From: Paludibacteraceae bacterium
Lineage (GTDB): Bacteria; Bacteroidota; Bacteroidia; Bacteroidales; Paludibacteraceae
Assembly (NCBI GenBank): GCA_017541805.1
Contig: JAFXYK010000034.1
Coordinates: forward strand, 1 to 46,875
Length of the DNA: 46,875 bases
Direction: 5' to 3'
In this document: piece after piece, positions 26,536-35,536 of the stretch
How positions within the stretch are numbered: the stretch's first letter is position 1
How the letters are laid out: each line of letters opens with the position of its first letter
Notes under the pieces: model-generated
Seen by the model: only the letters and a program-made list of their open reading frames with translations
The model's database searches: none
What the model was told of the DNA's origin: nothing
Translations under genes and position numbers: made by a program

Positions 26536-29308
26536 CGGATTTGATACGCACATTCTTCTCCATCGATTTCTTGATGCGCTCGCGCAGTTCGCGTCCCTGC
26601 GTATCGGCTTTCTGGTACCAATGCGGACGGAAGTCTTCAGCAAACTTACACTTAGCCAGTTTGATCTTCAGATCATCGAAGGTACCGCTGATGTTCACGC
26701 CGAGATAAATAGGTTTGAGCACATTGATATCGTAGTTGAAGGTCATATTCGTATTATGCCGTCCGCCGAGTGCGATCATATAGTCATTGACCTGTGCGCA
26801 CAGCGGATAGACGTCGATCTCTTTCTTATAGATCGTCACCTCCGCGTTGATGGAGTCCACTCTGTTCACCGGTTTTTTCTTCAAGAGCAGCAGTCGTGCT
26901 ATCTCGTTAAACTCTTTGGAATCGCGGATGATGAGGTTGGTTCCCGTGATCGACGAAGCGCCACGAAGGGTACTCATCTTCGGTTCATACTGACTATTGA
27001 GATAGGTCTCAGCGGCCAGGTGGAACTGGACGTCTCCGCCAAAGGATCGCAGCATCGGCATCGTGGAATCGACGGTAGGTATGAGTCCGCGCAGTTCGTC
27101 AATATCCACATCTATCATATGATAATCGAGACCGAGGTAGAGATGGTTCTTTCGCGGCGTGCGGTACATAGCGGACAGTTGCAGTTTAGCGGCACGACAG
27201 ATGAATCCCACCTCATCCAAAACCAATATACCATCATTCATGTATATGCCGCCGTGCAGGTCACGCGCCGTCTCGCCATTCCATTCCACTTCTTTGAGAT
27301 GGGTATTCAAGGCCACGTTCACATCCGTCGGTACGAGGAAAGGAGTCGATTCCTTGACGGAATCATTGGTGATTTGTGATTGTTGATTTGTGATTTGTGA
27401 TTCTTCCTCTACGGGTTCTTCGTCCTCTTCCTCAGAACCTTTATCATCACTGATCCAGGTCAGCAGTTGGTTCGCATCGCAGTGGTCCGAAAGGACATTC
27501 AGTTCGCCTTCCAACACTTCCTCCTTACGGAACCATTTGCCTATATTCCGCACTTCGCCTTTGAGTTCCAGATCCGAGTTACCGATCTCGATATAGGAAC
27601 TATCAATGGTCACTATTTTGTTGGAATAGCTGAAATCGATGGAGGGCGTATAAAGGATCTCCGGCAGCACGTCCGGCGCATAGAACTCTCCGTCTTTCAT
27701 TTTGACACCCACTCTCGGGTTCCATTGCAGGAGCAGGTTCGATTCTTTGGGGTTATACCGCGCCGCTGCTTGCAGCACGACGGTATTCGCTTCTCCCTTA
27801 TTCTCCTGTCCTACCCGACCGGCCAGACTCTTGGCTTTCAATTCTGATTTGATCCGTTTGCCTGCTAACAACGACACATCCAGTTTCGCTTCATCCATGT
27901 CGGCATTCATATCATCGTATCGGCCTTCCACATAATCGCCGGTAAGGGTCAGATTGTACTCCGCACCTTTGTCGGCCAAGAGTTGTTTACCATGCAGATG
28001 AATCGTCGTCACGCCTAACTCAGCATCCAACGTCGTATCCATCTTCACGCGCAAGAGGTTGGTACTCAAGTCGATCTTGCCTTGGCTGAACACACCGTTC
28101 TCCAGATCGGACGAACGCAGCTGTGCTTGCGCCGTACCTTTCATCTTTCCATCCACCGTCATGTCATCCGGGAAGAACTGCTTGAAGTCCGGAAGGACCA
28201 TATCCGCCGCCATGTTCACATCGAAGAACATGTCGGTTTCCATATCGCTGATGGTGCCGTCGATGTCGAACTGCGACTGCCATAAGTTCAAATGCAGTTG
28301 CGGCACTTTGACGATCGGCATCTGCGTCTCGCTAATCACTCCTTGTACGGAGGCGCGGAAGTTGAGATTTCCTTTCGGATTATACTCTTCGACGCTCTCT
28401 ACCCAGGTGTGCGGCAGGGTGACCATGAGCGATTCCATGTCCCATGTGTCGTGGGTGATGAGTTGCATATCGAGTGAGGTGCTGTCGCCCAGCACAATCT
28501 CTCCATCCAAAGTCATCGCGAACTCATTCCACGTCAAGCGCGCTTGGTCTAAGTCAAAGCGCATGGAGTCCAGGTTCATTTCCACCGGTGAGACGAAAGT
28601 CATTCGGATGTTATCGGCATAGGTCTCTCCTTGCAATACAGCGCACACGTCGGAAGCCTGCAGGTCGAGGTACATATCATTCCAACTATTGGCATGCGCA
28701 TAGAGTGTACTTGCCCCAAGCGAAGCATACACCGTATCCTGCTCATCCAGATAGGTGATCCGACGTGCCTCAATGCGCAAACCGTCGACGCGCAAGTGGT
28801 CAAACGGCAAGATAGAGGCGGTACTGTCTATCTCTTCTTCTGCTATGGAGGTGGAGTCTTCGGGTTCAGTAACGAAGAAATCGAAGTTGGTGCTGCCATC
28901 TTGTGCTACGAAGTAGTTCAAGTCCGTGTTCTCCAGCACCGCTTCGCTGACAATCAGGTCATTATGAAAGAGCCATTGCTTAAGGTCCACCGTAGCCGTC
29001 ACGGCTTGCGCATGCAGGACAGTGTCGTTCTGCGCACCTTCCACCGGATTGACCACCGTCAAACCGTCAATGCGCACACCTAAACGGGGGAAAGTGGAGA
29101 AGAAAGTCAACTCCACCCGACCGATCTCATAGTCGCAGGTGATATAATTGCCGACGATGCGGTTGACGATAGGCGTCAGGCGCGAGGGAGTGAAGAGGAT
29201 ATAGCACGCGATGCCGAAAGCCAACAGTATGACCATCAGCATGCTGAGAAGCGTCCAACCAAAGATCTTAAACGCTTTTTTCCATCGTTTGCGTCCCGTT
29301 TCTCCCAT
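26507..29308 (-). CDS. AsmA-like family protein
   Basis: This 933-residue protein has one N-terminal transmembrane helix (about residues 14-35) after a basic start. A long beta-rich region follows, ending in an AsmA_2/DUF748-like section. The opening pattern (RLTPIVNRIVGNYITCDYEIGRVELTFFSTFPRLGVRIDGLTV) is typical of Bacteroidota AsmA proteins. AsmA relatives are inner-membrane-anchored periplasmic proteins linked to lipid transport to the outer membrane; the exact role here is inferred. A linker near residues 635-648 (SQITNQQSQITN), between Asp/Glu-rich and folded parts, is encoded by a GATTTGT tract. It starts 5 bp after the lipoprotein gene. Confidence 0.85.
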   Translation of the reverse strand: MGETGRKRWKKAFKIFGWTLLSMLMVILLAFGIACYILFTPSRLTPIVNRIVGNYITCDYEIGRVELTFFSTFPRLGVRIDGLTVVNPVEGAQNDTVLHAQAVTATVDLKQWLFHNDLIVSEAVLENTDLNYFVAQDGSTNFDFFVTEPEDSTSIAEEEIDSTASILPFDHLRVDGLRIEARRITYLDEQDTVYASLGASTLYAHANSWNDMYLDLQASDVCAVLQGETYADNIRMTFVSPVEMNLDSMRFDLDQARLTWNEFAMTLDGEIVLGDSTSLDMQLITHDTWDMESLMVTLPHTWVESVEEYNPKGNLNFRASVQGVISETQMPIVKVPQLHLNLWQSQFDIDGTISDMETDMFFDVNMAADMVLPDFKQFFPDDMTVDGKMKGTAQAQLRSSDLENGVFSQGKIDLSTNLLRVKMDTTLDAELGVTTIHLHGKQLLADKGAEYNLTLTGDYVEGRYDDMNADMDEAKLDVSLLAGKRIKSELKAKSLAGRVGQENKGEANTVVLQAAARYNPKESNLLLQWNPRVGVKMKDGEFYAPDVLPEILYTPSIDFSYSNKIVTIDSSYIEIGNSDLELKGEVRNIGKWFRKEEVLEGELNVLSDHCDANQLLTWISDDKGSEEEDEEPVEEESQITNQQSQITNDSVKESTPFLVPTDVNVALNTHLKEVEWNGETARDLHGGIYMNDGILVLDEVGFICRAAKLQLSAMYRTPRKNHLYLGLDYHMIDVDIDELRGLIPTVDSTMPMLRSFGGDVQFHLAAETYLNSQYEPKMSTLRGASSITGTNLIIRDSKEFNEIARLLLLKKKPVNRVDSINAEVTIYKKEIDVYPLCAQVNDYMIALGGRHNTNMTFNYDINVLKPIYLGVNISGTFDDLKIKLAKCKFAEDFRPHWYQKADTQGRELRERIKKSMEKNVRIKSDKSPINNNQ
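27364..27405. repeat. heptamer tract, six units of GATTTGT type, inside the AsmA-like gene
   Basis: The units are CATTGGT, GATTTGT, GATTGTT, GATTTGT, GATTTGT and GATTCTT. Two units of three share the exact sequence GATTTGT with the tracts at 26494 and 30893. Confidence 0.9.
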
Positions 29309-29313
29309 TGTAA

Positions 29314-29802
29314 TTACTTCGTTTCAACCACTTTCTCGAAATAGAATTTATTGGATGTCCAGTCTTTCTCGTAGTACTCCAGCTCCGTATCGGTCAGTTT
29401 GGTGACGATGTACTCTTTTGGTATCTCCGCGCCGTCGTTGTCCATCAAGTGCAGTTCGTGCAGTCCACCTGTTTTCACCTCAAACTGGTACTTAAACCAT
29501 CCGTTTCCGGGGTGTCCCAGCGTCTCACGCGCCTCTATGAGGTCCTCCTCATAGATATCCTCCGCTTCGTCCCATTCCAGACCTAAGAGATAACCCGTTT
29601 CTGCACTCTGTTCGGTAGTAAACCGCACATAATGCTCCGATTCCTCGACGTGGGTCTCTTTCCACAGGCCTTGCAAGTCACTCAGTTTAAATGCCGGTTC
29701 CTGTCCACCACCGCCTCCGATGATGTTACAACCGGCTATCACCATCCCCACCAACGCGAGGGTGAACCATTTGAAAGTTGACATTTGAAAGTTGCGTTTC
29801 AT
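29314..29802 (-). CDS. small lipoprotein of unknown function
   Basis: This 162-residue protein has a lipobox ending in Cys25 (GMVIAGC) followed by a Gly run (IIGGGGG), a common outer-membrane lipoprotein spacer. The body looks lipocalin-like (LSDLQGLWKE near the start, beta-rich and acidic), but no family is certain. The ATG directly abuts the ileS stop; a second ATG at codon 7 is an alternative. The first residues (FQMSTFK) come from a period-7 tract. Confidence 0.75.
   Translation of the reverse strand: MKRNFQMSTFKWFTLALVGMVIAGCNIIGGGGGQEPAFKLSDLQGLWKETHVEESEHYVRFTTEQSAETGYLLGLEWDEAEDIYEEDLIEARETLGHPGNGWFKYQFEVKTGGLHELHLMDNDGAEIPKEYIVTKLTDTELEYYEKDWTSNKFYFEKVVETK
29770..29797. repeat. period-7 tract (TTTGAAA/GTTGACA/TTTGAAA/GTTGCGT) at the lipoprotein start
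   Basis: Four 7-bp units of the GTTGAAA class lie within the first codons of the lipoprotein gene, next to the ileS stop. Confidence 0.7.
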
Positions 29803-32800
29803 CTATGCCTTTGCTATTTGAATGTTCACATTATATCCGTCCATCTCCACGCTCTCACCTTGTACGTCAGCAGCCAGTTGGAGAGAGGTAGCCAACACCT
29901 GACCGGCGATATAGTCGTTGCAATGGAGCACCGCATTGTGGATCTCCGATTTATCTTCAATAACTACAGCGATACGGTCAGTGATCTCGAGACCGGACGA
30001 CTTACGCAGGTTCTGGATACGGTTGATAAGTTCGCGCGCGATACCTTCTTCAATCAGTTCGTCCGTCAGTTCGATATCCAAGGCGATGGTAAGGATACCG
30101 TTGTTCGCTACCAGCCAACCCGGCATATCTTCGGTGATGATCTCCACATCCTCAGGCACTATCGTGCAGTTGAAAGTTGAAAGGTTAAAGGTGAAAGAAC
30201 CTTCGGTCTCCATCTTGGCGATGTCATCTTGGGACATAGCCGTGATAGCCGCAGCCAACTCTTTCATATTCGCACCGACTTTCTTTCCGAGCACTTTGAA
30301 TTGCGGTTTGATCTTCTTCACCAAACGAATTTCGGATTGCTCCGCCGGAACGATGACGAGTTCTTTGACATTCACTTCCGATTTGATAAGATCGGCTACG
30401 TGGAGCAGCGCTTCCGTAGTCTCTTTATCCGGCGTAGGAATAACCGCTTTCTGCAGCGGTTGGCGCACGTTCTTCTCGGCGCGTTTGCGGAGCGAGAGGA
30501 TCGTGGAGGTAGCCTGTTGGGCGAGGTACATCTGACGCTCGAGGTAGGTGTCAATAAGCGTTTCGTCGGCTTTCGGCCAAGTGCTTAAATGCACGGTTTC
30601 ACCGGTCAGATCGCGGTAGAGACGGTCAGCATAGAACGGTGCATTCGGCGCCATGAGTTGAGCCACGGTCTTGAGACAGGTATAAAGCGTTTCGTACGCT
30701 GCTTGTTTGTCTGCATCCATCTCGCCACCCCAGAAACGTTTGCGGTTGAGACGTACGTACCAGTTAGACAGGTCATCTTGCACAAAATCGCTGATGGCAC
30801 GTCCGGCCTTGGTAGGTTCGTATGCCTCGTATGCTTCGGTCACTTCTTTGACGAGACTATTCAGTTTGGAGAGAATCCAATTATCAATTTCAGATTTATG
30901 ATTTGTGATTGCAAATTTGTTTGGTTCCCAGTTATCCACATTCGCATAGAGGGCGAAGAAGCCATAAGTGTTATAGAGCGTACCGAAGAACTTACGGCGC
31001 ACTTCATCGACACCTTCGGGATCAAACTTGAGGTTCTCCCACGGGCTGGAGTTGGTAAGCATATACCAGCGCACGGCATCGGCTCCGTAGGTATCGAGTG
31101 CACCGAACGGATCGACTGCGTTGCCGAGGCGTTTAGACATCTTGTTGCCGTTCTTATCGAGGACAAGACCGTTGGAGATGACGTTTTTGTAGGCTACCGT
31201 TCCTTCGATCATCGTGTGGATGGCATGGAGTGTGAAGAACCATCCTCGGGTCTGATCCACGCCTTCAGAGATGAAGTCGGCAGTACGTGGCAGGTCGGCG
31301 TTCTCGAAGGGATAGTGGTTTTGTGCGTACGGCATAGCGCCCGAATCGAACCATACATCGATGAGGTCGAGTTCACGCTTCATGGGTTTGCCGGACGGGG
31401 AAACGAGGATGATCGAGTCTACGTACGGACGGTGGAGATCGATGACGGAAGGATCGTAGTTGGCTTTGGAGTAATCGCCCGCTTTGTGGTTTGGCCAAGG
31501 GTTCGCTTTCATGAAGCCTGCCTTCACAGATTTCTCGATTTCATCGAATAATTCCGCGATGGAACCGATACAGATTTCCTCGGAACCATCTTCGGTACGC
31601 CAGATTGGCAGCGGTGTTCCCCAATAACGCGAGCGAGAGAGATTCCAGTCGTTGAGGTTGTTGAGCCACTGGCCAAAACGTCCTGTTCCGGTGGATTCCG
31701 GTTGCCAGTTGATGGTCTGGTTGAGGGCGATCATCTCGTCGCGGGCTTTGGTGGATTTGATGAACCAGGAGTCAAGCGGATAGTAGAGGACGGGTTTGTC
31801 GGTTCGCCAGCAGTGGGGGTACGAGTGCACGTGTTTCTCCGTGCGGAGGAGACGGCCGTCTGCCTTCATCTCCAGACAGAGGTGAAGATCGAGCGTTTCC
31901 GCTTTAGAAGCTGCGGTTTCATCGTACTTTCCGTCGATAGTAAACTGCGGATCATAGGCATTTTTTACCCATCTGCCGGCATACTTGCGGTAGAGTTCGT
32001 CGTTGACGTTGGCTTTGTACCACTCTTCGTCGAGGTCTTCCACACGCCAGTATTTACCGGTGAAATCGACCATAGGGCGCGGTCCGTTGTTCTTGGTCTG
32101 CATATAGAGACCCGGCACGCCGGCTGCGTCTGCAACCTTCTTATCGTCGGCACCAAAAGTAGGCGCGATGTGTACGATACCGGTACCATCATCGGTGGTG
32201 ACATAGTCTCCCGGGATGACACGGAAAGCTCCTTCGCCCGGATTGACCCACGGGAAGAGCGGTTCGTATTCGAGTCCGACGAGTTCGGAACCTTTGTAGC
32301 GAGCGACAATCTTCGGCTCCAGAGTTTTGCCTTCTTCATCCGTTCCGCAGAGGTCTTTCTGATAAGCGCTCAGGCGAGCCTCCGCAAGGATGATGTGGTC
32401 GCCGGCAGGAGTCTCCACTTCTACATAGTCGATCTTCGGTCCGACACAAAGAGCCGTGTTGGAAGGCAACGTCCAAGGGGTAGTCGTCCAAGCGATGATG
32501 TACCGACCGTCTTTTACTTTAAAGCGGGCGGTGCAAGTCAGGTCTTTGACGTCACGGTAGCAGCCGGGCTGGTTGAGCTCGTGGGAACTCAGACCTGTTC
32601 CCGCAGCCGGCGAATAGGGCTGGATGGTATAACCCTTATAGAGATAGCCCTTCTTGTAGAGCTCCTTGAGGAGATACCAAAGGGTCTCGATATACTTGTT
32701 GTCATAGGTGATATAGGGGTTGTCGAGATCAACCCAGTAACCCATTTGCTTGGTGAGGTTAGTCCACTCCTTGGTGTATTTCATCACCTCACGGCGGCAA

Positions 32801-33159
32801 GCGGCATTGTACTCATTGACACTGATTTTCTTACCGATATCCTCTTTGGTAATACCCAGCATTTTCTCCACGCCCAACTCGACAGGCAGACCGTGGGTGT
32901 CCCAACCCGCCTTACGGCGCACCTGATAGCCCTGCATGGTCTTGAAACGGCAGAACGTATCTTTGATAGTACGCGCCATGACGTGGTGAATACCCGGCAT
33001 TCCGTTCGCCGAAGGAGGTCCCTCGAAGAACAAAAACGGCGTATGTCCCTCACGCGTGGAGACACTTTTTTCAAACAGATGTTCCTCTTCCCATTGCGCC
33101 AGCACTTCCTTGCTCAGCGCAGCCAAATCCAATCGTTTGTACTCGTTAAATTTCTTCAT
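29803..33159 (-). CDS. ileS: isoleucyl-tRNA synthetase
   Basis: This 1118-residue class I synthetase charges tRNA-Ile. The HIGH-equivalent is GIHH (56-59) within GPPSANGMPGIHH. KMSKR is at 673-677. The editing domain (TTTPWTLPSN) and C-terminal anticodon-binding domains are present. Two stretches are encoded by period-7 tracts: about residues 747-756 (FAITNHKSEID), in the linker before the anticodon-binding domain, and 988-997 (FTFNLSTFN), in the C-terminal part. Both keep the frame and look like replacements of variable loops. It is the first gene of a five-gene operon with 0-5 bp gaps. The leader has a small hairpin. Confidence 0.97.
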   Translation of the reverse strand: MKKFNEYKRLDLAALSKEVLAQWEEEHLFEKSVSTREGHTPFLFFEGPPSANGMPGIHHVMARTIKDTFCRFKTMQGYQVRRKAGWDTHGLPVELGVEKMLGITKEDIGKKISVNEYNAACRREVMKYTKEWTNLTKQMGYWVDLDNPYITYDNKYIETLWYLLKELYKKGYLYKGYTIQPYSPAAGTGLSSHELNQPGCYRDVKDLTCTARFKVKDGRYIIAWTTTPWTLPSNTALCVGPKIDYVEVETPAGDHIILAEARLSAYQKDLCGTDEEGKTLEPKIVARYKGSELVGLEYEPLFPWVNPGEGAFRVIPGDYVTTDDGTGIVHIAPTFGADDKKVADAAGVPGLYMQTKNNGPRPMVDFTGKYWRVEDLDEEWYKANVNDELYRKYAGRWVKNAYDPQFTIDGKYDETAASKAETLDLHLCLEMKADGRLLRTEKHVHSYPHCWRTDKPVLYYPLDSWFIKSTKARDEMIALNQTINWQPESTGTGRFGQWLNNLNDWNLSRSRYWGTPLPIWRTEDGSEEICIGSIAELFDEIEKSVKAGFMKANPWPNHKAGDYSKANYDPSVIDLHRPYVDSIILVSPSGKPMKRELDLIDVWFDSGAMPYAQNHYPFENADLPRTADFISEGVDQTRGWFFTLHAIHTMIEGTVAYKNVISNGLVLDKNGNKMSKRLGNAVDPFGALDTYGADAVRWYMLTNSSPWENLKFDPEGVDEVRRKFFGTLYNTYGFFALYANVDNWEPNKFAITNHKSEIDNWILSKLNSLVKEVTEAYEAYEPTKAGRAISDFVQDDLSNWYVRLNRKRFWGGEMDADKQAAYETLYTCLKTVAQLMAPNAPFYADRLYRDLTGETVHLSTWPKADETLIDTYLERQMYLAQQATSTILSLRKRAEKNVRQPLQKAVIPTPDKETTEALLHVADLIKSEVNVKELVIVPAEQSEIRLVKKIKPQFKVLGKKVGANMKELAAAITAMSQDDIAKMETEGSFTFNLSTFNCTIVPEDVEIITEDMPGWLVANNGILTIALDIELTDELIEEGIARELINRIQNLRKSSGLEITDRIAVVIEDKSEIHNAVLHCNDYIAGQVLATSLQLAADVQGESVEMDGYNVNIQIAKA
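30169..30196. repeat. heptamer tract, four units of GTTGAAA class, inside ileS
   Basis: GTTGAAA, GTTGAAA, GGTTAAA and GGTGAAA in a row; in the ileS reading direction they encode FTFNLSTFN. Confidence 0.9.
30893..30920. repeat. period-7 tract of GATTTGT class inside ileS
   Basis: GATTTAT, GATTTGT, GATTGCA and AATTTGT in a row. Less regular CAATTAT and CAATTTC units lie just to the left (30878-30891). Confidence 0.85.
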
Positions 33160-33182
33160 ATTGTGTTGTTATTCTTTTGCAA

Positions 33183-33196
33183 GCCGTAAAAACGGC
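33183..33196 (-). promoter_or_regulatory. hairpin at the 5' end of the ileS mRNA
   Basis: GCCGT/ACGGC around a 4-nt loop, located a few bases after the predicted transcription start. Too small for a T-box; perhaps 5'-end protection. Confidence 0.4.
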
Positions 33197-33198
33197 TG

Positions 33199-33229
33199 CA
33201 AAGGTACAAAAAAAAATCCGTATGTGCAA
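33199..33229 (-). promoter_or_regulatory. promoter of the ileS operon
   Basis: Minus strand: TTGC, 19 nt, TACCTTTG, CAGCC. Its -33 end is 7 bp from that of the divergent CPBP promoter. Confidence 0.75.
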
Positions 33230-33236
33230 ATAAATC

Positions 33237-33267
33237 TTGCGTATTTCAAAAAAAAGCAGTACCTTTG
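33237..33267 (+). promoter_or_regulatory. promoter of the CPBP protease gene, 4 nt before the ATG
   Basis: TTGC, 19 nt, TACCTTTG, then CCGC and the ATG at 33272. Predicts a leaderless mRNA. Confidence 0.75.
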
Positions 33268-33271
33268 CCGC

Positions 33272-34099
33272 ATGAAACGAACAATTATTCAGATACTGGT
33301 ATGGCTTGGCGTGCTTTTCGCATGCTCTGTGGTAGTCGTTATATTGGCGTACATTTTCTTGAGTTATAAGGCGGAAGGCGCCGAAAAAATCGCACAATTG
33401 AAGTGGATGCAATTGCTGTCCGCCGTAGGCACTTTTCTTGTGCCGCCCATCATCTGCGCATATCTTTGGGACGAACATCATCGGCCGGAACGATGGTTAC
33501 AGATGGACCGTGGGGCACACTGGTCGCTATTCCTGATGGCGATAGGTATTATGGTTGTGGCCCTGCCGGCTGTGACGCTGTTTGAACACCTGAACAACAT
33601 GATTCCGATGCCGCAGAGTGCCATTGATGCGGAAGAGAGCGCAAAGGAAATGATGCAGGGTTTTCTGCAGATGGATACTTTCGGCGATGTGCTGGTTAAT
33701 CTCGGTTTGATTGCTGTATTGCCGGCGCTGTGCGAAGAGATGACGTTCCGAGGCACGCTACAGCAGATTTTAAGGGGAGAAGAGGTTGATGATTCGAGTC
33801 GCAAAACGCATATAGCGATATGGGCCACCGCTATCATTTTCTCTGCGATCCACATGCAGTTTCTGGGTTTCATTCCCCGGATGATGATGGGTGCACTCTT
33901 CGGCTATATGTTTGTATGGAGCGGTTCGCTTTGGATTCCCATTGCGATGCATTTCACCAACAATGCGATAGGTGTCTTCTTATATGACAGTAACGCCGAC
34001 ACGATGGGTGCCGACGTTACATGGTGTTTAGGCGTAATAAGCCTGGTGATTACATCTCTGGGTCTACTAATATTCTACCGCAGAACTCACACACGATGA
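33272..34099 (+). CDS. CPBP-family intramembrane protease
   Basis: This 275-residue membrane protein has about seven hydrophobic segments. The family motifs are EEMTFRG (155-161, Glu155/Glu156/Arg160), FSAIH (His194) and MHFTNN (His227, Asn231), the glutamate-type active site of Rce1/CPBP proteases. The substrate is unknown. The start is set by the promoter and the basic MKR start; the longer frame from 33056 lies upstream of the promoter. The last 50 bp overlap the convergent zinc-ribbon gene. Confidence 0.9.
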   Translation: MKRTIIQILVWLGVLFACSVVVVILAYIFLSYKAEGAEKIAQLKWMQLLSAVGTFLVPPIICAYLWDEHHRPERWLQMDRGAHWSLFLMAIGIMVVALPAVTLFEHLNNMIPMPQSAIDAEESAKEMMQGFLQMDTFGDVLVNLGLIAVLPALCEEMTFRGTLQQILRGEEVDDSSRKTHIAIWATAIIFSAIHMQFLGFIPRMMMGALFGYMFVWSGSLWIPIAMHFTNNAIGVFLYDSNADTMGADVTWCLGVISLVITSLGLLIFYRRTHTR

Positions 34100-34784
34100 T
34101 TTTCTTTCGTGTACGGATATCCAATTGCTGTTGAGCAGGGATTTTTGCGTGGCAACCACCACAGGAGTCACGTTCAATTTTTACGACTGCCAAACCATTG
34201 CGTGCATTCTTACGGATGCGCTTGAAACCGGTCAGCAAACGCTCGTCCAGTTTCTTTTCCAGCTCACCTGCTTTCAGCACTAAAGCTTCGGTCTCTGCCT
34301 TGGTCTCCGAAAGGATTTGGTCGAGTTCCGAACGTTTTTGGTTCAGGTCGACTGTACGCTCCTCGATATCCTTGGTAGTCTTCGCTTTATCAGCGATGCG
34401 TGCTTCCAGTTCTGCCGAGAAATGTTTGATTTTACGCTGCGAAGCCTCAATCTCCAACTCCTGGTATTCGATCTCCTTATTCAGGTTGTCGAACTCACGG
34501 TTGTTACGCACGCTGTTCTGTTGCTCTTTGTAACGAGAGATAGAAGCGTTGGCGTTCTCCGTACGTACGCGGTGATCCGAGATCTGGGTCTCACACTCTT
34601 TGATGTCATTCTCAATATTGGTCAGACGGGTCTTCAGACCTTCCACTTCGTCCGCCATATCCTTCACTTCCTGCGGCAGTTCGCCGGCCAAGGTGCGCAA
34701 GTTATCGATTTTGGTGTCCACTTGCTGCAGTTCGTAGAGGTATTTCAGTTTGTCCTCTACGGTTAATTCTTTTGTTCTTGCCAT
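34050..34784 (-). CDS. coiled-coil protein with C4-type zinc ribbon
   Basis: This 244-residue protein has a long antiparallel coiled coil (about residues 10-180, rich in Glu, Lys and Leu). A C-terminal zinc ribbon follows (CGGCHAKIP ... CEFCGR, about residues 208-236). This is the C4-type zinc-ribbon (formerly DUF164) family, widespread next to Nif3-like genes; nucleic-acid or ribosome-linked roles have been suggested but are not settled. It overlaps the Nif3 gene by 22 bp in the same operon and the CPBP gene by 50 bp at the 3' end. Confidence 0.9.
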   Translation of the reverse strand: MARTKELTVEDKLKYLYELQQVDTKIDNLRTLAGELPQEVKDMADEVEGLKTRLTNIENDIKECETQISDHRVRTENANASISRYKEQQNSVRNNREFDNLNKEIEYQELEIEASQRKIKHFSAELEARIADKAKTTKDIEERTVDLNQKRSELDQILSETKAETEALVLKAGELEKKLDERLLTGFKRIRKNARNGLAVVKIERDSCGGCHAKIPAQQQLDIRTRKKIIVCEFCGRILVDPEM

Positions 34785-35536
34785 ACTTGTATTGGTGTTT
34801 TATCTTGTTTACTTATGATACACGGGATACCGAGGGGTGCGAGTATATCCTTAAATATATCGCGCGCGTGCCGCTCGCTGATCCAATGATCGATATCGAT
34901 CAGTCCGATCTGCCCCTCTGCGTCTTGGAACTCATGATACTTACAATCCGCTGTGATATACGCATCTGCTCCTTGCTCGATGGCTTCTGGGATGAACTCA
35001 GCCCCGCTACCTCCACAGAGAGCGACGGTTTGCACTATCTCTTTCGCCGGACGCGTATAGCGCAGGTATGTACAATCCAAAATATCATGTACACGAGCGA
35101 TGAAATCGAGATACGACATCGGTTGCGGCAGTTGGCCAATAGCGCCTATTCCACTTTCTGTCAATAACCGATAATCGACAATTCCCAATCGCTCCGCCAA
35201 CTTCGTATTGATACCGCCCACTACGCTATCGAGGTTCGTATGCGCAGAATAGATAGCGATATCATGCTTGATCGCCATCTCTACGACACGCGCTTGCGGT
35301 GTCTGGCCGCAGACCTGTTTGAGTCCGTGAAATAGAAGGGGATGATGCGAGATAATCAGATCGCATCCGGATATAATAGCCTCACTGACCACATCGATTG
35401 TTACGTCTGTGGTCAGGAGAACGGAGTGGATCTCACGTCCTGTGTCACCTACCTGCATTCCCGAGTTATCCCATTGCTCTTGGGCACTCCGTGGCGCTAC
35501 AGATTCTATGCTATTGATGATCTCCCTGAGGAGCAC
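34763..35536 (-). CDS. Nif3-like dinuclear metal-centre protein (YbgI family)
   Basis: This 257-residue protein has EQWDNSGMQVGD at the start and ISHHPLLFHG (His64, His65). AHTNLDSVVGGIN (Asp103) follows, as does a C-terminal HxxxSE-like IDHWISE, the metal ligands of the Nif3/YbgI fold. Many Bacteroidota relatives carry an inserted PII-like domain (about 365 residues); this one is the short form. The biochemical role is unresolved, despite the GTP cyclohydrolase I type 2 label sometimes used. The start is GTG at 35536, directly abutting the TAA of the DUF5606 gene. Confidence 0.92.
   Translation of the reverse strand: MLLREIINSIESVAPRSAQEQWDNSGMQVGDTGREIHSVLLTTDVTIDVVSEAIISGCDLIISHHPLLFHGLKQVCGQTPQARVVEMAIKHDIAIYSAHTNLDSVVGGINTKLAERLGIVDYRLLTESGIGAIGQLPQPMSYLDFIARVHDILDCTYLRYTRPAKEIVQTVALCGGSGAEFIPEAIEQGADAYITADCKYHEFQDAEGQIGLIDIDHWISERHARDIFKDILAPLGIPCIISKQDKTPIQVWQEQKN

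Noticed and set aside
31702..33189. 495-codon plus-strand frame opposite ileS
   Set aside because: It is a shadow of the well-conserved ileS sequence, with no start signals of its own.
33160..33198. T-box or other tRNA-sensing leader before ileS
   Set aside because: The leader is only about 40 nt with one small hairpin, too short for a T-box.
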